A DNA stretch of 64,000 nt from Candidatus Ribeiella danica (GCA_016717335.1 JADKFS010000001.1:2914001-2978000), one strand, 5' to 3'; counted from the stretch's first letter, positions 34,226 to 42,937 are shown. Notes: generated by a model from the letters alone, not told the origin. Translations and numbers: made by a program.

Positions 34226-35475
34226 TCCGCATAGCGCTTGGTCAGCACAACCGCGTTCTGGCCGCCGAAGCCGAACGCGTTCGCCAGGGCGACCCGCACG
34301 TCCTGCCGGCGCGCCTGGTTCGGGACATAGTCGAGATCGCACTGCGGGTCGGGCTCGGCGTAGTTGATCGTCGGCGGGACGATGCCGGTCTCGATGCTCT
34401 TGACGCAGCCGATCACGGCCAGCGCGCCCGACGCGCCGGCGGTGTGGCCGATCATCGACTTGATGCCGCTGACCGTCACCTTGTAGGCGTGCTGGCCGAG
34501 CGCGCGCTTGATCGCGTCGGTCTCGGCCGCGTCGTTGAGCGGCGTGCCGGTGCCGTGCGCGCTGATATGGTCGACGTCCTCGGGCCGCAGCTCGGCGTCC
34601 TCGATCGCGCGGCTGATCGCCAGCGCGGCGTACTCGCCGCCGGGCGCCGGCGCGGTCAGGTGAAAGGCGTCCTCGGTCGCGCCGAAGCCGGCCAGCTCGG
34701 CGTAGATCCGCGCGCCGCGGGCCAGCGCGTGCTCGAGCTGCTCGATCACCAGGATGCCGCATGCCTCGCCGCCGGCGGTGCCCTGGCGGCGCGCGTCGAA
34801 GGGCCGCACGGCCTGGCCGGGGTCGTCGCCGGGCGGCGCGATCGCGCCGATCACACCAAAGGCCATCGCGTTGAGCGCGGTCACGCCGGCGTCGGTGCCG
34901 CCGCAGACAGCCGCGAGCGCGTCGCCGTGGTGTACCGCGCGCGCGGCCTCGCCGATCGCGTAGGTGCCGGTCGCGCACGCCAGCACCGGCGTGGTGGTCG
35001 GCCCGTGCAGGCCGTAGGTCATGGCCACCTGGCAGGCGGCCATGTTGTAGATGAAGGTCGGCAGGTAGAAGGCGTCGACGCGCTTGCGGCCCTTGGCGAC
35101 GAACGTCTGGATCTGCTCCTCGACGTTGGCCGTGCCGCCGAGCGAGGTGCCGATGTCGACCGCCACCCGCGAGCGGTCGAGCGCGTCGAGGTCGAGCCCG
35201 CTGTCGCGCAGCGCCTCGCCGGCGGCCGCCACGGCGAACTGGGCGAAGCGGGCCATGCGCCGGGCCGCCTTGGCGTCCATATAGTCGCGCGGCTCGAAGT
35301 CGCGCACCTCGGCGGCGATCACGTACGGGAAGTCGGCGATATCGTAGCGCGTCGCCAGGCGCACGGCCGAGCGCCCGGCGACCAGGCCCTCCCAGAAGGC
35401 CGGCACGCTATTGCCGAGCGGCGTGATCGCCCCCATGCCGGTGACGACGACGCGGTGGGTCGGGGTCGTTCTCAT
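34222..35475 (-). CDS. fabF: 3-oxoacyl-ACP synthase II
   Basis: A 417-residue beta-ketoacyl-ACP synthase that elongates fatty acids by condensing malonyl-ACP with acyl-ACP. It shows the N-terminal RVVVTGMGAITPLGNS, the active-site Cys in the ACATGTYAIGEA segment, HGTGTPLNDAAE and the second His in KSMIGHTAGASG, giving a Cys-His-His triad. No other fab genes are adjacent. The C-terminus (NAVVLTKRYAD) ends inside a repeat element. ATG 35475 follows AGAGGAT. Confidence 0.93.
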   Translation of the reverse strand: MRTTPTHRVVVTGMGAITPLGNSVPAFWEGLVAGRSAVRLATRYDIADFPYVIAAEVRDFEPRDYMDAKAARRMARFAQFAVAAAGEALRDSGLDLDALDRSRVAVDIGTSLGGTANVEEQIQTFVAKGRKRVDAFYLPTFIYNMAACQVAMTYGLHGPTTTPVLACATGTYAIGEAARAVHHGDALAAVCGGTDAGVTALNAMAFGVIGAIAPPGDDPGQAVRPFDARRQGTAGGEACGILVIEQLEHALARGARIYAELAGFGATEDAFHLTAPAPGGEYAALAISRAIEDAELRPEDVDHISAHGTGTPLNDAAETDAIKRALGQHAYKVTVSGIKSMIGHTAGASGALAVIGCVKSIETGIVPPTINYAEPDPQCDLDYVPNQARRQDVRVALANAFGFGGQNAVVLTKRYAD

Positions 35476-35632
35476 TGTCTATCCTCTGGCGTGAGATCTG
35501 CCCGCTATGATACCACGTCCGTGGCGGGTTGTTTTGGGCTGTAAGGTTTCTTTTCGGGTATGTGCGCTTGCGGTCGCGGCCCCCGCCCCACTTTTCACAT
35601 GTAGACTTGTTCATGCGAAGCCGTTCGCCTGC

Positions 35633-35785
35633 CGGATCACCCCACCCCCTTACCCCCGCCCCTGCCAGGGGCGGGGGTAAACACCGACTGGCCCCGGAGG
35701 TTCGGCGGAGCCGAACCTCCGGGGCCAGTCAAGAATCCCCCTCTCCCGCCGAAAGAGGGGGGCAGGGGGGTGAGGGCTTCTATAG
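35633..35785. repeat. composite GC-hairpin repeat with 45-bp perfect hairpin
   Basis: Arms of 21 bases (35686-35730) pair around a GGA loop, with the short stems CCCCTGCCAGGGG before and CTCTCCCGCCGAAAGAG after. Confidence 0.78.
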
Positions 35786-35804
35786 TCCGGCGCAGCCGCC
35801 CAAC

Positions 35805-35833
35805 TTCACGGATCGCGCATCAGCGGCTATAAT
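35805..35833 (+). promoter_or_regulatory. promoter for leaderless ccmA transcript
   Basis: -35 TTCACG (35805-35810), 17-base spacer, perfect -10 TATAAT (35828-35833). The ATG at 35841 lies seven bases after the -10 box and has no ribosome site, so the mRNA would start at or next to the start codon. Confidence 0.6.
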
Positions 35834-35840
35834 GGCGCGC

Positions 35841-36473
35841 ATGGGAAATGATCTACAGCTCGAGCTTACCGACCTGGCGGCGGGCTACGGCGCGCGGCGC
35901 GTGCTGGCGGGCGTGACGCTGACGCTGCGCGGCGGCGAGACGCTGGTGGTGGCCGGGGCGAACGGCAGCGGCAAGAGCACGCTGCTGCGGCTGCTGTGCG
36001 GCCTGCAGCGCCCCAGCGCCGGCCAGGTGGCCTATCTCGTCGGCGGGCGGCGCTACCGCCCCGACGAGGCGCGCGACCTGGTCGGCTGGGTCGCGCCCGA
36101 CCTGCAGCTCTACCGCGAGCTGACGGCGCTGGAGAACCTGCAGTTCTTCGCGCAGGTGCGCGGCCTGCAGCGGTCGGCGAGCGAGCTTGAGGCGCTGCTG
36201 GACGAGGTCGGGCTGGGCGGGCGGGGCGGCGACGCGCTGGCCTCCTACTCGTCGGGCATGGCCCAGCGGCTGCGCTACGCCTACGCGCTGCTGCACCGCC
36301 CGCCGGTGCTGCTGCTCGACGAGCCGACCGTGACGCTGGACGAGCGCGGCGCGGCGCTGGTGGAGCGCGTGGTGGCGGCCCAGCGCGAGCGCGGCATCAG
36401 CGTGATCGCCACCAACGACCCGCGCGAGCTGCGCTACGGCGACTATGTGCTCAGGCTGGAGAGTAGTCAGTAG
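35841..36473 (+). CDS. ccmA: heme exporter ATP-binding protein CcmA
   Basis: A 210-residue ABC ATPase that energises the CcmABCD complex of cytochrome c maturation. It has Walker A GANGSGKSTLLRLL, signature SYSSGMAQRLRYA and Walker B LLLDEPTVTLD, plus the small size typical of CcmA. The start is ATG 35841 as a leaderless mRNA; ATG 35832 is an alternative. A CcmB-like gene follows after 93 bp, which supports the assignment over a generic ABC ATPase. The final residues and stop (ESSQ, TAG) come from an 'AGTAGTCAGTAG' word. Confidence 0.85.
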   Translation: MGNDLQLELTDLAAGYGARRVLAGVTLTLRGGETLVVAGANGSGKSTLLRLLCGLQRPSAGQVAYLVGGRRYRPDEARDLVGWVAPDLQLYRELTALENLQFFAQVRGLQRSASELEALLDEVGLGGRGGDALASYSSGMAQRLRYAYALLHRPPVLLLDEPTVTLDERGAALVERVVAAQRERGISVIATNDPRELRYGDYVLRLESSQ

Positions 36474-36566
36474 TCGGCAGCCAGCACGACGAGGACAATC
36501 TAACTCTAGCCAAGAACGAAACACGTCACCGATCGCTGGATCGGCGAGCAAACGAGTAATCTTACG

Positions 36567-37328
36567 ATGCCAGGTCACGACGTGGAACCACCCAAGGCAC
36601 TATCACCGGCCCAATCTTCTGCGCCGATCGCCAGCCTCCAGCCGGCAGCGCCCAGCCTGCTTCGCGCGGCGTGGGCGGTGTTTCGCAAGGACCTGCGGGC
36701 GGAGCTGCGGACGCGCTACGCGCTCAACGCCGTGGCGCTGTTCGCGGTCAGCACGGTCGTGGCGCTGAGCCTGGGGCTTGGCCCGCTGCCGCGCAGCGCC
36801 GACCTGCCGCTGATCCACGCGGCGCTGCTCTGGATCGCGATCCTGTTCGCGGCCTTCACCGGGCTGGCGCGGGCGTTCGTGCAGGAGGAGGAGGCGCGCA
36901 CCGCCGCGGCGCTGCGGCTCTCCGCGCCGCCGATCGCGGTCTACCTGGGCAAGCTGCTGTTCAACCTGGCGCTGCTGCTGATGCTGGACCTGCTGACGGC
37001 GGCCCTGTTCGTCGCGCTGCTGCGGGTCGAGATCGGCGACCTGGCCATGTTCACGACGCTGCTGCTGGCCGGCAGCCTCGGCCTGGTGGCGGCCACCACC
37101 CTGATCGCCGCGATCATCGCGCGGGCCAGCGTCAAGGGCGCGCTGTTCGCGGTGCTGTCGTTCCCGCTGCTGGCGCCGCTGCTGGTGGTGGCGATCAAGG
37201 GCACCGCGCTGGCGCTGGAGGGCGCGGGCTGGGAGCGCGGCCTGGCGCCGCTGCAGGTGCTGCTCTCGTACACCATCGCGCTGTTCGTGGCGTCGCTGTT
37301 TCTCTTCGGCAGCGTGTGGGAGGCGTGA
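36567..37328 (+). CDS. ccmB: heme exporter membrane protein CcmB
   Basis: A 253-residue polytopic protein (about six membrane helices) with the CcmB pattern: an N-terminal cytoplasmic helix FRKDLRAELRTRY, then EEEARTAAALRLSAPPIAVYLGKLLFN after the second helix. It works with CcmA in cytochrome c maturation. The first 30 residues are low-complexity and may be untranslated if an internal start is used. No ccmC, ccmE or ccmF follows here; repeats begin 7 bp after the stop. Confidence 0.85.
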   Translation: MPGHDVEPPKALSPAQSSAPIASLQPAAPSLLRAAWAVFRKDLRAELRTRYALNAVALFAVSTVVALSLGLGPLPRSADLPLIHAALLWIAILFAAFTGLARAFVQEEEARTAAALRLSAPPIAVYLGKLLFNLALLLMLDLLTAALFVALLRVEIGDLAMFTTLLLAGSLGLVAATTLIAAIIARASVKGALFAVLSFPLLAPLLVVAIKGTALALEGAGWERGLAPLQVLLSYTIALFVASLFLFGSVWEA

Positions 37329-37334
37329 GCTGCT

Positions 37335-37760
37335 CCGGGGCGCTGCGCCCCCGGCCCCCCGCCTGATGCGCCCCTGTGGGACCAGCCTTTTCTTCGGGGC
37401 GCTGCGCCCCCAGCCCCCCGCCCGGGGGAACCCACGCCGGTTCTCCCGGCCCCCTTCCGGTTAATGATTCCACCTCAATTGCGATCGTCGTGGCGCATGC
37501 CTGGCACCATTCCGATCGGACGTGTTATCTCCCGCCGCGCGTGGATTCAGCCGGGCATGCGCGCCAAGCGCTGAAGACGAGACGGCGTGATTTTTGGGGT
37601 CCAGGGGCGCAAGCCCCGGCCGGGGGGCGGCGGGGGTGGCGGCCCACCCCCGCCCGCGGGGGCACGGGGGGCGCGCAGCCCCCCGCCTGCGATCTGGGTG
37701 CGACCGCCACGCGGGGCAGGGAGGCGGGCAGCCCCAACCGGGGCGCGCAGCCCCGCCGTA
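37335..37760. repeat. GC hairpin units and long dispersed repeat
   Basis: 37335-37450 has two GGGGCGCTGCGCCCCC units. 37463-37640 matches 29320-29470 at many positions (CGCGTGTGGATTCAGCC and GCCAAGCGCTGAAGACGAGA-like segments) and ends in GGGGTCCAGGGGC followed by a GC-rich hairpin tract to about 37760. It lies in the gap between ccmB and the surface-protein gene; 37761-37954 holds only the next gene's leader and an AAAGGAGG ribosome site. Confidence 0.7.
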
Positions 37761-37954
37761 GACCGACGGAAGTGAGCTCCTGTCAGCAAATGGATGACTC
37801 TCAGACGGCGCCTATCATTCACGTACGGGCCGAGCTAGCATATACTTGCGCCATAAGTTCATTCAGGCAGCGGCAGGCTGGCGACGGGGGCGTCTCGCAG
37901 AGACCGACGCTCTCGCAGGCCGCCGCTTGACGATAGTCACAAAGGAGGGCGAAG

Positions 37955-39127
37955 ATGGCTAACTCGAAGCGACAGCGGCGCGAGACTGCGCGCGTGGCCG
38001 GGGGCGGCGCGGCCAAGGGGAAGGCCCAGCCGAATGCCGGCATGGAGATGGACGCGCCGGCGCCGTCTCCGGTAGCGGCTGAGATGTCGAGCGCTCCAGA
38101 GGCGCCCAGCACTGGTCCGACGCTGTTCATGCCGTCCGAGCCGGCTGCGCCCCTGCCCGCGGCGCCCAGCCCGACGGCCGCGCGGTCGGCGCAGAGCCTG
38201 GCGGGCGAGCGCGCGGCGATGAGCACGCGGCGCCTGGCGATCGGCGGCGGTGCGGCGGTGCTCGTGCTGGCGCTCGGGCTGCTGGCGTACCAGCTGCTCG
38301 CGCCGGCTAGGCCGGCTCCTGCCGTGGCCGCGTCAACGGCGGCCCCAGCCGTGGCCGCGTCAACGGCGGCTCCGGCCGCGGCCGCGCCCACGGCGGCTCC
38401 GGCCGCGATCGCAGCCCCGGCGCCCACCGCAGCCCCGGCGCCCACCGCAGCCCCGGCGCCCACCGCGGCCGCGCCGGCTGCGCAGGCCCCCGCCGCGCCC
38501 GCCCCGGCCGCGACGACGGCGGCCCAGGCAGTTGTGTCGTGCGGCGCCATCGCCGGGATGCCGGTCTTCTCCGGGGCGACCTGCGTCGAGGCCGATAGCG
38601 ACAGCGACAATGGCGTGATCAAGCTCAAGAACACCTATACGACCGGCGCATCCACCGTCGATGTCGGGCGCTTCTACGAGGGGGCGTTCGGGCAGGGCGG
38701 CTGGGCGCTGCAGTCATTCCAGTACGACGCGCTGATCGGGACGCGCAGCGTGAAGGTCGAGGTCGAGGCGCAGCCGGTCGCGGGCGGTCTGTCGAGCAAG
38801 ATCAAGCTGACCGAGAAGGGCGCGCCTGCCGCCGCAACTGCCGGCTGCGCCGCGATCGACGGCGTGCCGGCCTACCCCGGCGCGGCGTGCGTCAAGTTCG
38901 ACAGCGACCAGGACAACGGCGTGATCAAGAACGAGAGCAGCTACACGGTCGCCGCGTCGCCCGAGCAGATCCGCAGCTTCTACGAGGGCGCGTCGGCGCA
39001 GGGCGGCTGGACCGGGCAGGAGTTCCAGTACGAGGTGGCCCAGGGCCTGCGCCGCGCGACGGTCGAGGTCGACACTACGGTCGAGACGACCGGCGCGGTC
39101 ACGCGGTTCAAGCTTGAGGAGAAGTAG
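37955..39127 (+). CDS. membrane-anchored protein with two tandem copies of an unknown domain
   Basis: A 390-residue protein of unknown function. The N-terminal 90 residues are charged and Pro-rich, followed by one membrane helix (about 92-112) and a long Ala/Pro/Thr linker (about 112-190). Two copies of a domain of about 95 residues come next, starting CGAIAGMPVFSGATCVEADS and CAAIDGVPAYPGAACVKFDS. Each has two Cys, an acidic DSDxDNGVIK stretch and FYEGAxxQGGW. The topology suggests a surface protein anchored in the membrane, with the Cys pairs as likely disulfides. ATG 37955 has a strong AAAGGAGG site. Confidence 0.72.
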   Translation: MANSKRQRRETARVAGGGAAKGKAQPNAGMEMDAPAPSPVAAEMSSAPEAPSTGPTLFMPSEPAAPLPAAPSPTAARSAQSLAGERAAMSTRRLAIGGGAAVLVLALGLLAYQLLAPARPAPAVAASTAAPAVAASTAAPAAAAPTAAPAAIAAPAPTAAPAPTAAPAPTAAAPAAQAPAAPAPAATTAAQAVVSCGAIAGMPVFSGATCVEADSDSDNGVIKLKNTYTTGASTVDVGRFYEGAFGQGGWALQSFQYDALIGTRSVKVEVEAQPVAGGLSSKIKLTEKGAPAAATAGCAAIDGVPAYPGAACVKFDSDQDNGVIKNESSYTVAASPEQIRSFYEGASAQGGWTGQEFQYEVAQGLRRATVEVDTTVETTGAVTRFKLEEK

Positions 39128-39149
39128 CTCCGCCCCGCCTGATCGCCAG

Positions 39150-39302
39150 ACCATAGACGAAAGACGATCGACGATAGAGCTATCTGCCTGTCGTCGATCG
39201 TCTTTCGTCCAGAACCGGGCGCTGAACGTCCTTTCTGGTTGCGAAGACGAACGGCCAACAGCCAACGACGAAACGGATGTTGGTCGTTGGCCGTTCGTCC
39301 GA
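39150..39302. repeat. two word-built hairpins after a stop codon
   Basis: GACGAAAGACGATCGACGA pairs with TCGTCGATCGTCTTTCGTC; a second stem uses ACGAACGGCCAAC / GTTGGCCGTTCGT words. It lies between convergent genes and probably terminates both. Confidence 0.72.
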
Positions 39303-39330
39303 ATCAGCAGCGGGCGCTGGAAAAGCCGCG

Positions 39331-40128
39331 CTAGATCGTCCGCAGCGGGTCGCCGGCGGGCACGTGGGCGATCAGAACGCCGGGCAGGTGCGGGCGCAGC
39401 CACGCGGCGAGGTAGGCCATGCCGGCCTCCTCGCTGCTCGCGTGCCCGACGACGACCAGCCCCTTGGGCCGATCGAGCAGCTCGGCGTCGCGCGCGTACT
39501 CGCAGGTCTCCCACTCGTTGATCTCGCCGCAGACAATCGCGTCGACGTCGTCGCGCTGGAGCAGCCTGATCTGCGCCTCCCCGCCGATCGCGCCGACCAG
39601 CAGCCCCACCCGCCGGCAGACCATGGTGCCCGGGCCGGTGACGCGCACGGCCGGCGCGTGCAGCCGGTCCTTGAGCAGCGCGGCCAGATCCGCGAGCGGC
39701 AGCGGCGGGATCGTGCAGACGTCCGGCGACTGGTCATCCACATAGCGCTCCCAGCCGAGCTGCCTGAGCACGCCGGCGACGATGCCGTCCGGCCGCGCGC
39801 GGTGCCAGTAGTCGTGGAACCGCCAGATCACGATGCCGTGCTGGTCGATCAGGCGGCGCTTGGCCTGGTAGACCGGGTCGCTCTCCAGCCAGCCGGTCTC
39901 GTCGCGGTGGGTGTAGAAGGTCGGCTCGTGGGTGATGATCAGATTCGCGCCGAGCTCGGCGGCGCGCGCGATCACGCCGCTCGTCGCCAGAAATGTCGTG
40001 ACGATGCCCCTGAGCGGGCCGGACGGGTCGCCGGCCTTGACCGTGTCGACCGTGTCGGGCAGCGATTCCGTCTCTGAGGCGGATAGGATCGCGTCGATGG
40101 TGTCTTGGATGGTGCGCGTGGTTGTCAT
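39331..40128 (-). CDS. Nif3-like dinuclear metal center protein
   Basis: A 265-residue protein of the Nif3/YbgI family, thought to be metal-dependent hydrolases or GTP cyclohydrolase I type 2-like enzymes. Metal-ligand motifs are NLIITHEPTFY (about 62-72) and VVGHASSEEAGM near the C-terminus; the central LLVGAIGG is also typical. The substrate is unknown. The ribosome site is AGAAAG. Confidence 0.8.
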   Translation of the reverse strand: MTTTRTIQDTIDAILSASETESLPDTVDTVKAGDPSGPLRGIVTTFLATSGVIARAAELGANLIITHEPTFYTHRDETGWLESDPVYQAKRRLIDQHGIVIWRFHDYWHRARPDGIVAGVLRQLGWERYVDDQSPDVCTIPPLPLADLAALLKDRLHAPAVRVTGPGTMVCRRVGLLVGAIGGEAQIRLLQRDDVDAIVCGEINEWETCEYARDAELLDRPKGLVVVGHASSEEAGMAYLAAWLRPHLPGVLIAHVPAGDPLRTI

Positions 40129-40164
40129 AAGAATCTTTCTTTTAGATAGGGCTTCGCCTGGCAG

Positions 40165-40246
40165 CCATCAGCTTTGCGGTTGGGGAGGTGTGCGGGGGCC
40201 GAAGGCCCCTCCACCACCTCCCCCAGGCCCCACCCCGAGCTGTAAG
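40165..40246. repeat. GC hairpin with triloop
   Basis: A GGGGAGGTG...CACCTCCCC stem encloses GGGGGCC-GAA-GGCCCC. It lies between the Nif3-like gene start and the clostripain stop on the minus strand. Confidence 0.65.
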
Positions 40247-40264
40247 GTTCGTTAGAACCTTGGC

Positions 40265-41500
40265 TTAGAGCGCCAGCGCCTGCTCTACAAGCTGGCTCCA
40301 GCCGGACTGCGCGAAGGCGAGTGTATTATACATCGCCGAGTAGGCCTCTTTCGGCCAGTAGATCGAGACGCCGTGGATGCTCTCGGCGTCGTCGCCGCCG
40401 TGCGCGAGCGAGGCCAGCACCAGGCCGTGCCCGGGCTGCAGGTGCTCGCGCAGCGCCAGCAGCTGCTCGCGGAACGGCTCGCTCGCGCGGCCCTTGGTCT
40501 CCAGGTACAGCGAATCGCACCAGCTCAGCAGGTCGGCCAGGTCGCGGTCGGCGAAGCGCTTGACGGGCGTGCGCGGCCGGGTCAGCGCGGAGCGCACCTT
40601 GGTGTTGCCGAGCGCGCCGGTGAACCCCTGCACGAGGTCGCGCACGAGGGCGTAGGTCTGCTCGACCGCGCGCAGGTCGAGCGCCGACTGGGTGAAGCGG
40701 GCCGGCGCCCCGCGCAGCTTGAGGCCGGTCGACTCGGCGTAGCAGCGAACGATCGCCTCGCCCAGCTGCGCTCCCGACATGGCCGGGTTCGCCGCCAGCG
40801 CGCTCAGGACGTCGCCGTAGGGCCAGCCCACGCCCGGCTCGATCTCCTGCGATCCCACCATATACTCGGCTAGCCCGCGCAGCTCGTAGCCGATCTCGAT
40901 CACGCTCATGAGGCAGGCGTCGAACCCGATCAGATCCACGCAGGGCCGATCGCCCGGCACGTCGGCCAGCGCCCGGCGCAGCTCCTGGGTGTCCAGGTAG
41001 TCGCGGTCGGTCGCGTCGATCGCGACGCCGCGCAGATGCCGCCGGGCCTGGCCCAGCCGCTTGAGCGTCGAGCCGAACAGGCTGTGCTGCAGCTCGGCCT
41101 TGACGCCGCCCGTCTCGGCTGATCGCAGGGCCGAGTAGTCGAAGTCGGCCGGCAGATCGCGCAGGCCGGTCCCGTGGTTCCAGATGATCAGGGCCGTCCG
41201 ATCGGCCGGAAAGTAGCGCCTGGCCCAGCTGATGAACTCGGTGAGGGCGGCCGGGTCGCCGGTGTTGATCTCGCCGAGCGGCTCGCCGGCGAGCGCGTGC
41301 CCGCCCGGGAAGAAGCGGTAGCGCTCGGTGGCGCCGGCGCGGCTGTCGAGCTGCACCACCACGTGCACGCCCTGGTCGGAGGGCAGCCGGTGCATCTCGG
41401 CCAGGTCGGCGTACGCGAAGGGCTCCAGGTTGTTGTCGCCGGCCATGTAGACCAGCACGGCCCACGCCTTGCGCGGCTGGATCGCTAGAGGTGATGTCAT
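40265..41500 (-). CDS. clostripain-family cysteine protease (peptidase C11)
   Basis: A 411-residue clan-CD protease of the clostripain family. It starts AVLVYMAGDNNLEPF, has catalytic His109 (IIWNHGTG) and Cys196 (IGFDACLMS), and ends with a gingipain-like SIYWPKEAYSAMYNTLAFA segment. No signal peptide is seen, so unlike secreted clostripain it is probably cytosolic. ATG 41500 was chosen over an upstream start without a ribosome site. It is encoded 1.3 kb from the CHAT operon on the same strand, separated by two plus-strand genes, so it is not part of that transcript. Confidence 0.85.
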   Translation of the reverse strand: MTSPLAIQPRKAWAVLVYMAGDNNLEPFAYADLAEMHRLPSDQGVHVVVQLDSRAGATERYRFFPGGHALAGEPLGEINTGDPAALTEFISWARRYFPADRTALIIWNHGTGLRDLPADFDYSALRSAETGGVKAELQHSLFGSTLKRLGQARRHLRGVAIDATDRDYLDTQELRRALADVPGDRPCVDLIGFDACLMSVIEIGYELRGLAEYMVGSQEIEPGVGWPYGDVLSALAANPAMSGAQLGEAIVRCYAESTGLKLRGAPARFTQSALDLRAVEQTYALVRDLVQGFTGALGNTKVRSALTRPRTPVKRFADRDLADLLSWCDSLYLETKGRASEPFREQLLALREHLQPGHGLVLASLAHGGDDAESIHGVSIYWPKEAYSAMYNTLAFAQSGWSQLVEQALAL

Positions 41501-41931
41501 TCGCACTCCCGTAGCTTCACAGCTGGGGAGGTGAGGAGGCGACGAAGCTCGCAGCCACACCTCTCAAGTATAGCTTTTTCTTGCGAAGCAGTCTATGTGC
41601 CTGCGCGTCGTGCGGTGCACCAGATACGCCTCCAAGCGGATGTGACGTATTCTTTTGCCCAGCGCGACGTAGCCGCGGGCACGGCCTGATCCAGACCGCG
41701 GCAGCGGGCTTCGTACAGCTAGCCGCGGGCTTCAGCCCGCCGGCGTGCGAGCATGCAAAAACATACGTCACACCCCCTCCACGCCTCCACGCCTCCACGC
41801 CCTCCACGCGGGTACACACCCCACCCAGGCTCCTCTATGTTATACTATAGTGCACTGCGCTGAAAATGAACGTTTGGATGGGGTTTTGGGGAGGACTTCG
41901 CCCTCCCCAAGACCCTCCCTTTTAGCCATGG
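41501..41931. other. intergenic region with small GC hairpin
   Basis: It holds tandem 'CCTCCACG' words (about 41768-41812), a possible -10 TATACT near 41838, and a GGGGAGGGCGAAGTCCTCCCC-type stem at about 41890-41912. No gene is recognised. Confidence 0.4.
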
Positions 41932-41959
41932 ATGCAGCGCGCTGTATCGTCCAGCATGT

Positions 41960-42189
41960 GTGATCTGGATGTACTACAACGACCATCACCCCCACATTTT
42001 CACGCCGTCTACGCGGGCGAAGAAGCGCTGATCTTGATTGGATCAGGCGAGGTGTATGAGGGCCACCTCTCCCGACGCGCAGTGCGCTTGGTGCAAGAAT
42101 GGGAGGAACTCCATCGTCCGGAGTTACACGCCAACTGGGAACTAGCCCGGCAGCAACAACCGCTGCCTACCATCCCCCCATTAACCTAA
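41960..42189 (+). pseudogene. DUF4160 protein, frameshifted near its N-terminus
   Basis: The frame from GTG 41960 reads VIWMYYNDHH; the family continuation PPHFHAVYAGEEALILIGSG follows one frame away, which implies one missing C in the run at 41989-41993. The rest (GEVYEGHLSRRAVRLVQEWEELHRPELHANWE) is a good DUF4160 match. This small family usually pairs with DUF2442 proteins and is suspected to be a toxin-antitoxin-like module. The extreme N-terminus (usually MPxISxFxGI) is not found, so the gene is either broken or affected by a homopolymer error. Confidence 0.65.
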
Positions 42190-42203
42190 CCAAGGAGGTG
42201 CGT

Positions 42204-42491
42204 ATGACGCCGTTGATTCGCGTTCGATCGGTCACTCCTGCTGATCAACATCGAGCTCAGATAGTCTTTACCAATGGTGAAACGCGCGAGATTGACCTGA
42301 CGCCCTATATTGCGACTGGCCCCATCTTTGAGCCAGTTCGGACCGATCCAACAATGTTTCGCAGCATGCGCGTTGAAGGCGGCACGATCGCATGGCCGAA
42401 TGGGGCCGACATCGATCCGGATGTGCTCTATTACAACGGAGCACCACCGTGGGCGCAGCAATTGGAACCGACCACGGCTGAGTCACACTAA
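42204..42491 (+). CDS. DUF2442 domain protein
   Basis: A 95-residue protein of the DUF2442 family. It has the pattern QHRAQIVFTNGETREIDLTPYI followed by PIFEPVRTDPTMFRSMRVEGGTIAWPNGADIDPDVLY. An AAGGAGGTG site stands seven bases before ATG 42204. It forms a two-gene unit with the DUF4160 gene 14 bp upstream, an arrangement that is common and sometimes annotated as toxin-antitoxin-like. The exact biochemical role is unknown. Confidence 0.8.
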   Translation: MTPLIRVRSVTPADQHRAQIVFTNGETREIDLTPYIATGPIFEPVRTDPTMFRSMRVEGGTIAWPNGADIDPDVLYYNGAPPWAQQLEPTTAESH

Positions 42492-42529
42492 GATCGAATT
42501 TGCCTTGCTGGCCTCGTGGTGTACCGGCG

Positions 42530-42844
42530 CTACTCGGCGGCCGGGCGCCGCCGCAGCGTGAAGGTGATCGCGCTGTTGACCGAGACGCCGACGCCGGAGC
42601 CGAGCAGCTTGAACTCGCCGTTGCCGCCGACCTCGGCGCTGAAGGCGATCTCGTCGAGCACGAACTCGCCGGCGCGGTCCTGCCCCACCGCCACGATCTG
42701 CTGCAGCCGGTCGAGAAAGCTCGCGAAGTTCTTCTGGAGCGTGTCGAGCGGGATGGCCTTCTCCAGCAGCTCGCGGGCCTGGCTGCTGTCGCGCAGCTTG
42801 GATGGCCCCGTCGTCACGATGGTCAGCGTGCCTTTGTCGCTCAT
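42530..42844 (-). CDS. small Trypco1-like (CU044_2847-type) protein, last gene of the CHAT-macro operon
   Basis: A 104-residue protein. After a helical first half comes a beta-rich second half, AGEFVLDEIAFSAEVGGNGEFKLLGSGVGVSVNS, resembling the 'trypsin-co-occurring domain 1' family found beside proteases in predicted conflict systems. The match is by pattern only. ATG 42844 follows AAAGGAG. It lies 208 bp behind the HSP70 gene on the same strand, with two GC hairpins between, so its expression may be partly uncoupled. A role as a protease substrate or adaptor is inferred. Confidence 0.6.
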   Translation of the reverse strand: MSDKGTLTIVTTGPSKLRDSSQARELLEKAIPLDTLQKNFASFLDRLQQIVAVGQDRAGEFVLDEIAFSAEVGGNGEFKLLGSGVGVSVNSAITFTLRRRPAAE

Positions 42845-42937
42845 GGTTGTGGCTCCTTTACCTACTCTACTGGCATAGCTCTGATAGGGGGGCGGATAGC
42901 CTCTTAGACATGGCTCTTGCGAACCTTACACTTCTGG

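Noticed and set aside
40265..41500. Counting the clostripain-family protease as part of the CHAT-macro operon
   Set aside because: Two plus-strand genes (DUF4160/DUF2442) and about 1 kb lie between them, so they cannot share a transcript.
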